Part shown: piece after piece, positions 1 through 6,325 of the stretch
Numbering within the stretch: position 1 is the stretch's first letter
Layout of the letters: every line of letters begins with the position of its first letter
Assembly: GCA_964606895.1 (NCBI GenBank)
Contig: CAZSHX010000118.1
Coordinates: forward strand, 1-7,221
DNA length: 7,221 nt
Reading direction: 5' to 3'
DNA from: CAZSHX01 sp964606895
GTDB taxonomy: Bacteria; Bacteroidota; Ignavibacteria; Kapaibacteriales; UBA2268
Notes under the pieces: model-generated
Seen by the model: the letters and a program-made list of their open reading frames with translations, nothing else
Told to the model about the DNA's origin: nothing
Databases searched by the model: none
Translations under genes and position numbers: made by a program

Positions 1-3
1 GGA

Positions 4-120
4 ATCAACATTTACAATTTACAAACAATTAATTTACAAAACAAGATAATATTAAAATCATTGCATAATATACCAAAAACTACGTAGATCTTCTACGTAA
101 AAATACGTAGAGAAATTGGG
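4..120 (+). repeat. Left copy of ~116-bp inverted intergenic repeat
   Basis: This stretch matches the reverse complement of 7045-7160. The outer part (15-44) matches 7120-7149 at 29 of 30 positions. The inner part (69-120) matches 7045-7096 at 45 of 52 positions without gaps. The 24 or so bases between them are more diverged. The inner part carries three TACGTAGA boxes in alternating orientation (81-88, 92-99 inverted, 104-111), the first two forming a perfect 8-bp hairpin with a 3-base loop. The outer part has three TTTACAA motifs (11-17, 18-24, 33-39). No coding potential is visible. It is probably a member of a dispersed repeat family; the function is unknown. It lies beyond the terminator of lpxD, so it is not part of that operon's message. 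Confidence 0.85.
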
Positions 121-148
121 TAACAATCAAAAATGTAAAGCTATAAGG

Positions 149-195
149 AAAAATCCGTGATTCAGAGAAGTTTGCATTCTGAATCACGGATTTTT
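149..195 (-). terminator. Bidirectional rho-independent terminator after lpxD
   Basis: A perfect 18-bp inverted repeat (149-166 with 178-195) encloses an 11-base loop. The stem core is TCCGTGATTCAGA. It is flanked by an A-run on the left (149-153) and a T-run on the right (191-196), so a transcript from either strand ends in a U tract after the hairpin. It lies 30 bp beyond the lpxD stop codon and should end the uppS-bamA-skp-skp-lpxD message. It could also stop any plus-strand transcript entering from the left. Confidence 0.9.
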
Positions 196-225
196 TATTT
201 ATTAATTTTTTGGTTGGGGTGAAAC

Positions 226-1281
226 CTACATCTCACTTTTCAACCTGGCTAATTCTTCTTTTAAATCATTGACTGTTTTCACAAGGTCGGGGAGAGTGTG
301 AATTGCAGCTTCAATCTTGAAAGCACGGAGACGAGGTCTTGCGGGAGCACCGAAATAGATGCCTTTTTCGGTTATGCCTTTTGCTACACCCGAACGGGCA
401 TACAGCGTAACATCATCAACCATCTCGAGATGACCAGCCACGCCAACCTGACCGCCGAGTTTATTCCTTTTGCCGATTCTGGCACTTCCCGAAATCCCAA
501 CTTGTGATGCCATAGCGGTGTTTTCACCGATTTTGCAGTTATGGGCTATCTGGACGAGATTGTCAATTTTCACTCCGTCGCTGATAACGGTACTGCCTAT
601 CATTGCACGGTCAATTGTAGAATTGGCACCGATTTCAACATTATTGCCGATAATAACATTACCGATTTGAGGGATTTTGGTATAAGAACCATCGGAATTT
701 TCAATAAATCCAAATCCGTCCGAGCCGATTACAGCACCGGGCAAAATCAGACAGCTATTCCCTACGACAGTGTCGCAACAAAAAGAAGTAGCGGCATGAA
801 TCAGACAATTATCTCCAATTCTAACATTATCGTAAATATTAACATTGGAGATTAAAATAGTTTTTTCTCCGATTGAAGAATTTTTTCCAACCACACAGTA
901 TGGACCTATATACGCAGATTCGGCAATCTTTGCCGATTCGTCAATAACGGCTGTGGGATGGATGTAAGAAGTTTTTCTTACTTTTCGTGCATCAAGAAAA
1001 TTTATAAATTTAACGAAGCTGATATATGGCTTTTCAACGACAATAAAGGATTGATTTGCTTTCGGTTCGGCAGTAATACCTTCGGGAACCAAAATACAAG
1101 ATGCTGTTGTGGTTTCAAGAAATTTTTCATATTTGGAATCAGAATAGAATGTCATCTCGCCGGCTGTGGCTTCAGATATGCCATTCAGATTGAAAATTTC
1201 GATTTTCTCGTCCCCTACAATCCTTCCATTAACAAATTCGGCGATTTCTCCGACTGTTAAACTGTTATTGTGAATTGTCAT
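226..1281 (-). CDS. lpxD: UDP-3-O-(3-hydroxyacyl)glucosamine N-acyltransferase LpxD
   Basis: LpxD transfers a 3-hydroxyacyl chain from acyl carrier protein to the 2-amino group of UDP-3-O-acyl-glucosamine, the third step of lipid A synthesis, in the cytoplasm. The 351-residue product has normal family length. Residues 1-100 form the LpxD-specific N-terminal uridine-binding domain. Residues about 107-300 are a left-handed beta-helix built from hexapeptide repeats (for example HPTAVIDESAKIAESAYIG). H247 in NLVQIAHNCKIG is the expected catalytic histidine, and GSDGFGF (186-192) and GAPARP (311-316) are family signatures. The last ~30 residues form the usual C-terminal helix. The ATG at 1281 is preceded by a weak AGGA at a spacing of 9 and lies 21 bp after the skp2 stop, so it is the last gene of the operon. 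No lpxC, fabZ or lpxA follows; the operon ends at the terminator. The identification is secure from the sequence motifs. Confidence 0.96.
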   Translation of the reverse strand: MTIHNNSLTVGEIAEFVNGRIVGDEKIEIFNLNGISEATAGEMTFYSDSKYEKFLETTTASCILVPEGITAEPKANQSFIVVEKPYISFVKFINFLDARKVRKTSYIHPTAVIDESAKIAESAYIGPYCVVGKNSSIGEKTILISNVNIYDNVRIGDNCLIHAATSFCCDTVVGNSCLILPGAVIGSDGFGFIENSDGSYTKIPQIGNVIIGNNVEIGANSTIDRAMIGSTVISDGVKIDNLVQIAHNCKIGENTAMASQVGISGSARIGKRNKLGGQVGVAGHLEMVDDVTLYARSGVAKGITEKGIYFGAPARPRLRAFKIEAAIHTLPDLVKTVNDLKEELARLKSEM

Positions 1282-1302
1282 ATTTATCAGTCCTGATATT
1301 TC

Positions 1303-2115
1303 TTAAAAACTCTTTAATGGATCGGGTGTACTTGTTGTGTCAATTTCGATTCGCTGAGGTTTGGTCGGATCAAATCCCGGATTAAGATTCGGATTGAAAT
1401 TCTTATCAATTGGAACCACGCCCGGCTGACCTTTTGGCTTATCAGTTTCACGTTTGATTTCTTTGTTAGGTGTTTCGTTTGCTCTTGTACGCTTGGCAGG
1501 AGCGGCTTTGGAGTCCTTCTTCTGATTTCTGGGGTCTTTGTCGATTTTCTCCTGAAGTTCTTTCTCGAGAGCTTTAACGTCAACTCCAAGTTTACGCAGA
1601 ACTTTGATGGTTAAATCATATTTGGAATTAACGTAGGCTAGAGGCTGAAGACTTTTGTCCCAAATTAGGTCATAGCCTTCATCGGCGGCAACTTGCTGAA
1701 CAGCGGCATAAATTTTTTCTTCGATTGGCTGCATCATGTTTTTAACAAGAGCATCATATTCGCCGCTTGCTTCAAATTTTCTGCGTGCAAATTCCATTTT
1801 AGTTATCTGCAAATCTTCGAGTTCTTTGTCTTTGGTTCGTTTTTCTTCGTCGCTCCAGATTAATCTGTTCTTTTTGATTTCGAACTTCAAATCCTCGATT
1901 TTTTTGTCCATATCTTCGAGTTCCCGCTTCCAATCGTCAACCATGGAGCGAACTCTTTGGTCTGCCTGCTTGGCTTCGGGAAATTTATCTCTGATTATAT
2001 CGGAAGCAACGAAAGCTACTTTCTGCGAATAAAGGCTGAAGGCTGAAAAGAAGAACAAGCATGCAAACAGCACTGCTTTGGAAAATTTTTCCGATTTCAT
2101 ATTATTTCTCATCAT
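1303..2115 (-). CDS. Skp/OmpH-family periplasmic chaperone with long C-terminal tail
   Basis: This is a second OmpH/Skp paralogue, expected to hold unfolded outer-membrane proteins in the periplasm and hand them to BamA. Residues about 10-30 form a signal peptide (hydrophobic ACLFFFSAFSLYS, cleavage near SQ-KV). Residues 31-175 are the OmpH core: a first strand (KVAFVASDIIRDKFPEA), a long charged coiled-coil hairpin (about 50-135) and the closing strands (VAADEGYDLIWDKS and YDLTIKVLRKLG). Residues about 180-270 are an extra tail, first strongly charged (K/E/D), then Pro/Asn rich (NFNPNLNPGFDPTKP), with no recognised domain. Typical Skp proteins end near the core, so the product is about 90 residues longer than usual. 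The longest ATG (2115) has no Shine-Dalgarno sequence. The internal ATG at 2100 (Met6) gives a conventional signal peptide and has a weak purine stretch GATGAGA upstream, so it may be the true start. It is separated from skp1 by 254 bp, in contrast to the tight spacing elsewhere in the operon. Confidence 0.88.
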   Translation of the reverse strand: MMRNNMKSEKFSKAVLFACLFFFSAFSLYSQKVAFVASDIIRDKFPEAKQADQRVRSMVDDWKRELEDMDKKIEDLKFEIKKNRLIWSDEEKRTKDKELEDLQITKMEFARRKFEASGEYDALVKNMMQPIEEKIYAAVQQVAADEGYDLIWDKSLQPLAYVNSKYDLTIKVLRKLGVDVKALEKELQEKIDKDPRNQKKDSKAAPAKRTRANETPNKEIKRETDKPKGQPGVVPIDKNFNPNLNPGFDPTKPQRIEIDTTSTPDPLKSF

Positions 2116-2239
2116 TAATTAACAAATGAGTATCAAAAACTTATACCGACCATCCAAGAAAAATAATAAATTGTTACCAAATATTTAAATCAGAAGTCTG
2201 AATTAACAAAAAATTGCAAAGACCAAAGAACTTTTAATT

Positions 2240-2317
2240 TTGTCATTCTGAATGTAGCGAAGAATCTAAACTTTCATATTTGCAATTATAGACTCTTCGC
2301 TACACTCAGAGTGACAA
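2240..2317. repeat. 29-bp imperfect inverted repeat (MITE/REP-like hairpin)
   Basis: The left arm 2240-2268 and right arm 2289-2317 are complementary at 26 of 29 positions, around a 20-base spacer. The shared core is TGTAGCGAAGA and the arms begin TTGTCA. All three differences are transitions. In the minus-strand (operon) transcript two of them become G-U pairs and one is an A-C mismatch, so a nearly continuous 29-bp RNA hairpin is possible. The sequence CATTCTGAATGTAGCGAAGAATCT resembles a repeat I recall from intergenic regions of many environmental bacterial genomes; this is from memory and was not checked. There is no U tract on either side, so it does not look like a terminator. It sits in the only long spacer of the operon. 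Confidence 0.85.
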
Positions 2318-2331
2318 CAACATATTGAATT

Positions 2332-2355
2332 TTGGGTGAGGAATTCCTCGCCCAA
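2332..2355. repeat. 24-bp palindrome just after the skp1 stop codon
   Basis: This is a palindrome with 11 of 12 complementary pairs, centred on GGAATTCC. The single imperfect pair is T with G on the plus strand and C with A in the operon transcript. As RNA it would fold into a GC-rich stem of about 10 bp with an AATT loop, beginning 14 bp after the skp1 stop (2370). No U tract follows on the minus strand, so a standard intrinsic terminator is unlikely. Protection of the upstream message end or partial transcript separation is possible. It lies only 14 bp from the 29-bp inverted repeat. Confidence 0.7.
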
Positions 2356-2369
2356 GATAATACATGAAA

Positions 2370-2900
2370 TTATTTAGCACCGCGTTTGATTCTGTCAATA
2401 ACTTTGAAAGTTATATCGAATTTTTCTTCGGAGAATAACACAGCAGAACTGCCTTTATCAAAAGCAAAGCTCATGCCTTCTTCTTTTGCAACTTCCTGAA
2501 TAGCTTTACGAACTTTCAAACGAATCGGTTCGAGAAATTCATCGCGTTTTTGATTGATTTCAGCAAATTTTTCTTCGCGGAATCTTTCGAGCAAAGCCTG
2601 TGTATTACGGAATCCTTCTTCTTCTTTTGCTTGTTTTTCGGCAACCATCATGGCTTTTTGTTTTCCATACTGGTCAACTTTTTTCATTAAATCTTCCTGC
2701 ATTTTCTGCAGAGAATCTGAATATTTTTTCTGTAAGTCTTTGAGCATTTTGTCGGCAATACCTGCTTCAGGCATTTCTTTGACGACTGCTTCTATGTCAA
2801 CAACACCGATTGAAAGAGGTGCGGCTTTTTGTGCTTTTAAATCATTTTGAATAAGTAAAAATGATACGAATAGAATAGAACACAAAATCATTTTTTTCAT
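2370..2900 (-). CDS. skp: Periplasmic chaperone Skp/OmpH family
   Basis: This is a small periplasmic chaperone that is expected to trimerise and shield unfolded outer-membrane proteins on their way to BamA. The 176-residue length is normal for Skp/OmpH. A signal peptide covers residues 1-24 (MKKMILCSILFVSFLLIQ, cleavage near AQ-KA). The mature core starts with the typical strand LSIGVVDIEAVVKEMPEA (29-46). A long charged coiled-coil hairpin follows (about 50-130), then the closing strands EGMSFAFDKGSSAVLFSEEKFDITFKVI. Cys7 lies inside the signal peptide and is not placed like a lipobox cysteine. The ATG at 2900 is well supported by GGAG seven bases upstream. The gene follows bamA after only 36 bp and is surely cotranscribed. 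It is the canonical partner of the longer paralogue downstream. Family assignment is confident; specificity for individual clients cannot be read from the sequence. Confidence 0.93.
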   Translation of the reverse strand: MKKMILCSILFVSFLLIQNDLKAQKAAPLSIGVVDIEAVVKEMPEAGIADKMLKDLQKKYSDSLQKMQEDLMKKVDQYGKQKAMMVAEKQAKEEEGFRNTQALLERFREEKFAEINQKRDEFLEPIRLKVRKAIQEVAKEEGMSFAFDKGSSAVLFSEEKFDITFKVIDRIKRGAK

Positions 2901-2936
2901 AAATAAACTCCATTAGTTTTAGAAATATATATAAAA

Positions 2937-5294
2937 TTAAAAATTACCTAAGTGAAACAGAAACTTCCAGCCGGAGATTTGTCCTGTGTCGTCGGCTTTG
3001 TCAAATCCGTATCCATAACTGAATCCGATAAGTCCGATAGGATTGAGGAACAATTGCAAGCTCACGCCTGCAGAACGCTTCAGATTAAACGGGTCAGTAC
3101 CTCTGAAAGTATTCCATGCGTTTCCTGCTTCTGCAAACACACCGATATAAATCGGCATCGGGTCCACCGAAACACCGAATCTTAACTCGGCAACATGCTT
3201 TGCAAAAACTTTACCGCCGTTTGTTGGTCCGATTGCACGGTCGGCATAACCTCTGAGAGGAGTTACTCCAAATCCGCTTAGTCCGTTACCGCCCATATAG
3301 TATAAATCAATAGGGGGGATGGTTGTGTCGGATTTGAAACCTGTAATATATCCCCAGTTTGTTGATAAACTAAGGACTAATCTATTCATGCCGTTAATCT
3401 GCATTAATGGCTGGTTTACGTCGAGTCTCATTGCAGTTTTAATATAATCAGTCGAGCCGATTCCAAGAGCACCCATTGCAAATTCACTGGATAGAGTGAA
3501 TTTTGAGCCGCTTGTTGGGAACATCATATTGTCCAGACTTATTCTTGAAATGGTTGTACCGAATGCAATTTCATTGCTGATACCCGGACGGTAGTAAGTT
3601 GCTCCGGTTGTTCCAACGTCGTTTCTTTGAATTCTCAAACTCAAATCGCCGCGGAAATAATCGTCGGGCCAACGGAATCTTCTGCCGAAGTTAATCTGAA
3701 AACCTGTTCTGCGAAGCGAATAGTTGTAGTTAATTCTGGAATCGTAAAGATTGAATCCAACGGTTGTAGGTTCGTCCAACAGCCAGGGTTCGGAAAGCCC
3801 GAAAGAAATATTCTGCCAGCGGTTAGCCTGACCAAACTCCCAATTGAAGTTGAAAAGCTGTCCGCCTCCGCCTTTCAGCGGTTCGAGAATTGAAAAATTA
3901 TTGAGGGAAATTCCGATTGCTCCCGTAAATCCGAATGAACCTGCATAACCGACTGATGCGTTGAATGTATCGGTAGAACGTTCATCAACTTTATAAACAA
4001 CGTCAACTTTGGTTTTATCAACATATTTAACATCGGGTTTGAGACCTTCGGGATTGAAATAATTCAGAACACTGAGAGCACGAACGCTTCTAATGATTGC
4101 CGAACGGTTGAAAAAATCTCCCGGGCGGGTGTAAAGCTCTCTTCTGACAATTTTGTCTTTAGTCTTATTATTTCCGACAATATCTACTTTTCGGATTGTT
4201 ACTCTGTCGCCCTCAAAAACTGTAATGACAATATCCACAGAATCTTTGCCGATTCTTTTTTCTTCGGGGTCGAGACGTGCAAAGAGGTAACCGTTGTCAA
4301 GATAAGCAGAAGTAGCATCTGTCTGCTCTTGGTTTACTGCAAGGTTCTGCTGAAATTTTTCGTAATTATAAACATCACCTGTTTTGAAATCCATTCTTTT
4401 AACCAACTGTTCAGAAGGAAAAACAGTATTACCGTTGAAAGTTATGTTTCTGACATAAAGCTTGGGACCTTCGTTGACTTTGATTTCGATAAAGAGCTTA
4501 TCGTCATTATCATTAAAAATGAGAGTGTCCTTGACGAGTTCGTAATCGCGGAAACCATTCTTTTTATAAAATGTAGAAAGAAGTTCTTTATCTTTGTCGT
4601 ATTCGTTCAAATCGAATTTTGAAGAACGCCAGATCTGCCACCAATGCTTTGAGTGAGTTTTGTCGAATGCACTTTCCAAATCTGAGTTTGTAAAGGCGGT
4701 ATTTCCATTGAAAGTTATTTTCTCTACATGGTATTCAACACCTTCGAAAACAGTAATTCTTAGCTGTGCATAGTCAGGTCGCTCGGTTTGTTTCAGCTGG
4801 GTTTCAATTCGGGCAAACATAAACCCGTCATCTTTATATTTCTTTTTAAGGCTTTTCTTTGATAAATAAACATCGTAGGGAGAAAGAATATCGCCGGGAA
4901 CTTTTCCGATAGCTTTCTTTACGTCGTCAGAATTCATTTCTTTGTTGTTTTCAATCTGAATATCGCTGAGTCTTTTGAATTCAAGAACTTTAATCTTCAG
5001 AAAAACACCAAGCGGAGTAATCTTATCCACAACAATATCAATATCTGAAAATTGTTTTCTCTGCCATAAATTACGTAAAGCAAGGGGAATTTTGTTGTCG
5101 CCGGGCAAGGTAATTTGGTCGCCTACCCTCAATCCTGATAAAGAAATGATAGTTTGCGGGTCGCCGAATTTATTACCTTCAACGCTTATACCTGCGATGA
5201 TATAAGTCTGTGCTTGCTGAGCAAAAGAGGAACTTATTGATAAAACACCAAAGATTGAAATTAAAATTATTACTATCTTATTTTTTAAATGCAT
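2937..5294 (-). CDS. bamA: Outer membrane protein assembly factor BamA
   Basis: BamA is the Omp85-family insertase that folds beta-barrel proteins into the outer membrane. The 785-residue product has a signal peptide (1-25, ending SSSFAQ), five POTRA domains (about 31-105, 106-184, 185-277, 278-361, 364-437) and a 16-strand barrel (about 442-785). POTRA repeats show the recurring signature FNGNT (195-199 and 286-290) and EG turns at the end of each domain. POTRA3 carries an extra segment around HSKHWWQIWRSSKFD (214-228), which I associate with Bacteroidota-type BamA. The barrel contains the lid-loop motif PLRGY (679-683, the VRGF/Y motif of loop 6), FAEAGNAW (720-727) and a C-terminal Phe, the outer-membrane targeting signature. 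The ATG at 5294 overlaps the end of uppS by 17 bp and has no clear Shine-Dalgarno, which suggests translational coupling. Nothing is truncated; the two skp genes that follow feed substrates to this machine. Confidence 0.97.
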   Translation of the reverse strand: MHLKNKIVIILISIFGVLSISSSFAQQAQTYIIAGISVEGNKFGDPQTIISLSGLRVGDQITLPGDNKIPLALRNLWQRKQFSDIDIVVDKITPLGVFLKIKVLEFKRLSDIQIENNKEMNSDDVKKAIGKVPGDILSPYDVYLSKKSLKKKYKDDGFMFARIETQLKQTERPDYAQLRITVFEGVEYHVEKITFNGNTAFTNSDLESAFDKTHSKHWWQIWRSSKFDLNEYDKDKELLSTFYKKNGFRDYELVKDTLIFNDNDDKLFIEIKVNEGPKLYVRNITFNGNTVFPSEQLVKRMDFKTGDVYNYEKFQQNLAVNQEQTDATSAYLDNGYLFARLDPEEKRIGKDSVDIVITVFEGDRVTIRKVDIVGNNKTKDKIVRRELYTRPGDFFNRSAIIRSVRALSVLNYFNPEGLKPDVKYVDKTKVDVVYKVDERSTDTFNASVGYAGSFGFTGAIGISLNNFSILEPLKGGGGQLFNFNWEFGQANRWQNISFGLSEPWLLDEPTTVGFNLYDSRINYNYSLRRTGFQINFGRRFRWPDDYFRGDLSLRIQRNDVGTTGATYYRPGISNEIAFGTTISRISLDNMMFPTSGSKFTLSSEFAMGALGIGSTDYIKTAMRLDVNQPLMQINGMNRLVLSLSTNWGYITGFKSDTTIPPIDLYYMGGNGLSGFGVTPLRGYADRAIGPTNGGKVFAKHVAELRFGVSVDPMPIYIGVFAEAGNAWNTFRGTDPFNLKRSAGVSLQLFLNPIGLIGFSYGYGFDKADDTGQISGWKFLFHLGNF

Positions 5295-6141
5295 TCAAGA
5301 CCCGTTTATAATAGGAAAGATTTTCGTCGTTATTGTCGTTAGATAATTGTGCAGAAGTTTTGCCGAAACGGCGTTCACGCTTCATGTAGTTTTCCAAAGC
5401 TAAGTAAAGGTCATTTCTGCGAAATTCGGGCCAATACTTGTCGGTTATATATATTTCGGAATAAGCAAGCTCCCAAAGCAGGAAATTGCTCAGTCTCATT
5501 TCGCCGCTTGTTCTGATTAATAAATCAGGGTCCGGCATTGAATTTGTTTGTAAATAATCAGAAAAAAGCTTTTCGGATATATCTTCAGGTGAGACTTTAC
5601 CCCTGCGGACATCCAAAGCCAGCATCTGAACTGCCCTCACTATGTCCCATCTTCCGCTGTAGCTTAATGCAAGCGTAAGATTAAGACCTGTATTTTCCTT
5701 AGTAGTGTTAATTGCACTCTGCAAAAGCTTTTGAATGATTTTCGGAAGAGAACTAAGTTTTCCGATTGAACTGATTCTTACATTATTATTATGCAGGTCT
5801 TCGAGTTCAATTTTCAGAAAATGCTCAAGAAGTTTCATAAGTATTCCAACTTCTGAAATCGGTCTCTTCCAGTTTTCAATAGAAAACACATAAAGAGTGA
5901 GATGCTGAATGCCAATTTGTGAAGAGGCTTTAACTATATCACGAACGCTTTCTATACCTTCTTTATGTCCTTCTGTCCTTGACAAATTTTTCTCGGTTGC
6001 CCATCTGCCATTCCCATCCATAATAACAGCAAGATGCTTCGGAAGTAATCCTTCCTTGAGCAACTCCTGCTGTACGAGCTTATCATCTATGTCTTGTTCG
6101 CTATGCCAATCCAAAATATTCTCCTTTTTAAGAAATAACAT
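5278..6141 (-). CDS. uppS: Isoprenyl transferase: (di-trans,poly-cis) undecaprenyl diphosphate synthase
   Basis: UppS condenses isopentenyl diphosphate units onto farnesyl diphosphate to form undecaprenyl diphosphate, the carrier lipid for peptidoglycan and surface polysaccharides. The motif HLAVIMDGNGRWA holds the catalytic Asp42 (E. coli D26). With a constant offset of 16, H59, R210, R216, S218 and E229 match E. coli H43, R194, R200, S202 and the metal-binding E213, in DLLIRTSGEMRLSNFLLW and AYSEIY. The enzyme is complete. Coordinates use the ATG at 6141, but that ATG has no Shine-Dalgarno and lies very close to the predicted transcription start. A TTG at 6114 (codon 10) has AAGGAG exactly six bases upstream (6121-6126), giving 278 residues and losing nothing conserved. 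The TTG start is probably the real one. It is the first gene of the operon, and its last codons overlap bamA. Confidence 0.96.
   Translation of the reverse strand: MLFLKKENILDWHSEQDIDDKLVQQELLKEGLLPKHLAVIMDGNGRWATEKNLSRTEGHKEGIESVRDIVKASSQIGIQHLTLYVFSIENWKRPISEVGILMKLLEHFLKIELEDLHNNNVRISSIGKLSSLPKIIQKLLQSAINTTKENTGLNLTLALSYSGRWDIVRAVQMLALDVRRGKVSPEDISEKLFSDYLQTNSMPDPDLLIRTSGEMRLSNFLLWELAYSEIYITDKYWPEFRRNDLYLALENYMKRERRFGKTSAQLSNDNNDENLSYYKRVLNAFKK
6121..6126 (-). promoter_or_regulatory. Strong ribosome binding site inside annotated uppS 5' end
   Basis: On the minus strand these bases read AAGGAG, an excellent Shine-Dalgarno match, six bases before a TTG codon at 6114-6112 in the uppS frame. 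The ATG at 6141 lies upstream of this site and has only A/T-rich sequence before it. The placement supports a TTG start for uppS, although AAGGAG also encodes Lys-Glu in the longer reading and could be coincidental. Confidence 0.55.
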
Positions 6142-6153
6142 TTTATAGAATTA

Positions 6154-6184
6154 CAAAGTTACCTTTTATTGTTTAAAATTCAAA
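6154..6184 (-). promoter_or_regulatory. Candidate Bacteroidota-type promoter of the uppS-lpxD operon
   Basis: The minus strand reads TTTG (6184-6181), a 19-base spacer, then TAACTTTG (6161-6154). This fits the -33/-7 consensus of the Bacteroidota housekeeping sigma factor (TTTG, 19-20 bp, TAnnTTTG). Transcription would begin near 6148-6150, leaving fewer than ten bases before the ATG at 6141 but about 35 before the TTG at 6114 with its Shine-Dalgarno. Whether this lineage uses that consensus is inferred. Confidence 0.55.
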
Positions 6185-6203
6185 AAACCTGAAGTGTTTT
6201 GAA
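6179..6203. promoter_or_regulatory. Operator-like inverted repeat overlapping the -33 element
   Basis: TTCAAAA (6179-6185) and TTTTGAA (6197-6203) form a perfect 7-bp inverted repeat with an 11-base gap. It covers the predicted -33 element of the uppS promoter, where a dimeric repressor could act. Such A/T-rich repeats arise by chance in this composition, and no regulator is encoded nearby, so the function is speculative. Confidence 0.25.
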
Positions 6204-6261
6204 CAAAATTACATCAAAATTAGATTATATAAACACATATCACAATTATCTATTGTAAGAA

Positions 6262-6290
6262 TTGTTTAAAAATAGTATTTTGCATAATAA
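6262..6290 (+). promoter_or_regulatory. Possible promoter of the PAS-domain gene
   Basis: The plus strand reads TTGTTT (6262-6267), 17 bases, TAATAA (6285-6290), which resembles a sigma-70 promoter, 35 bp before the ATG at 6326. A near match to the Bacteroidota -7 box (TATTTTG, one base short) overlaps it. The region is very A/T rich, so either match could be chance. Confidence 0.25.
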
Positions 6291-6325
6291 AATGTAGTTT
6301 CATAAACTTTTATCTTTATTCGGCT

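Noticed and set aside
298..1260. Plus-strand open frames opposite lpxD
   Set aside because: They lie antisense within a well-supported gene, have no family features and no ribosome site; they follow from the codon composition of lpxD.
1314..1589. Alternative minus-strand frame overlapping the 3' end of skp2, as evidence of a frameshift or separate gene
   Set aside because: It is a shifted reading of the Lys/Pro-rich tail. The skp2 frame is continuous from signal peptide through the OmpH core to the stop, so no frameshift is needed.
2240..2355. The skp1-skp2 spacer hairpins as an intrinsic terminator splitting the operon
   Set aside because: Neither hairpin is followed by a U tract on the transcribed strand, unlike the clear terminator after lpxD.
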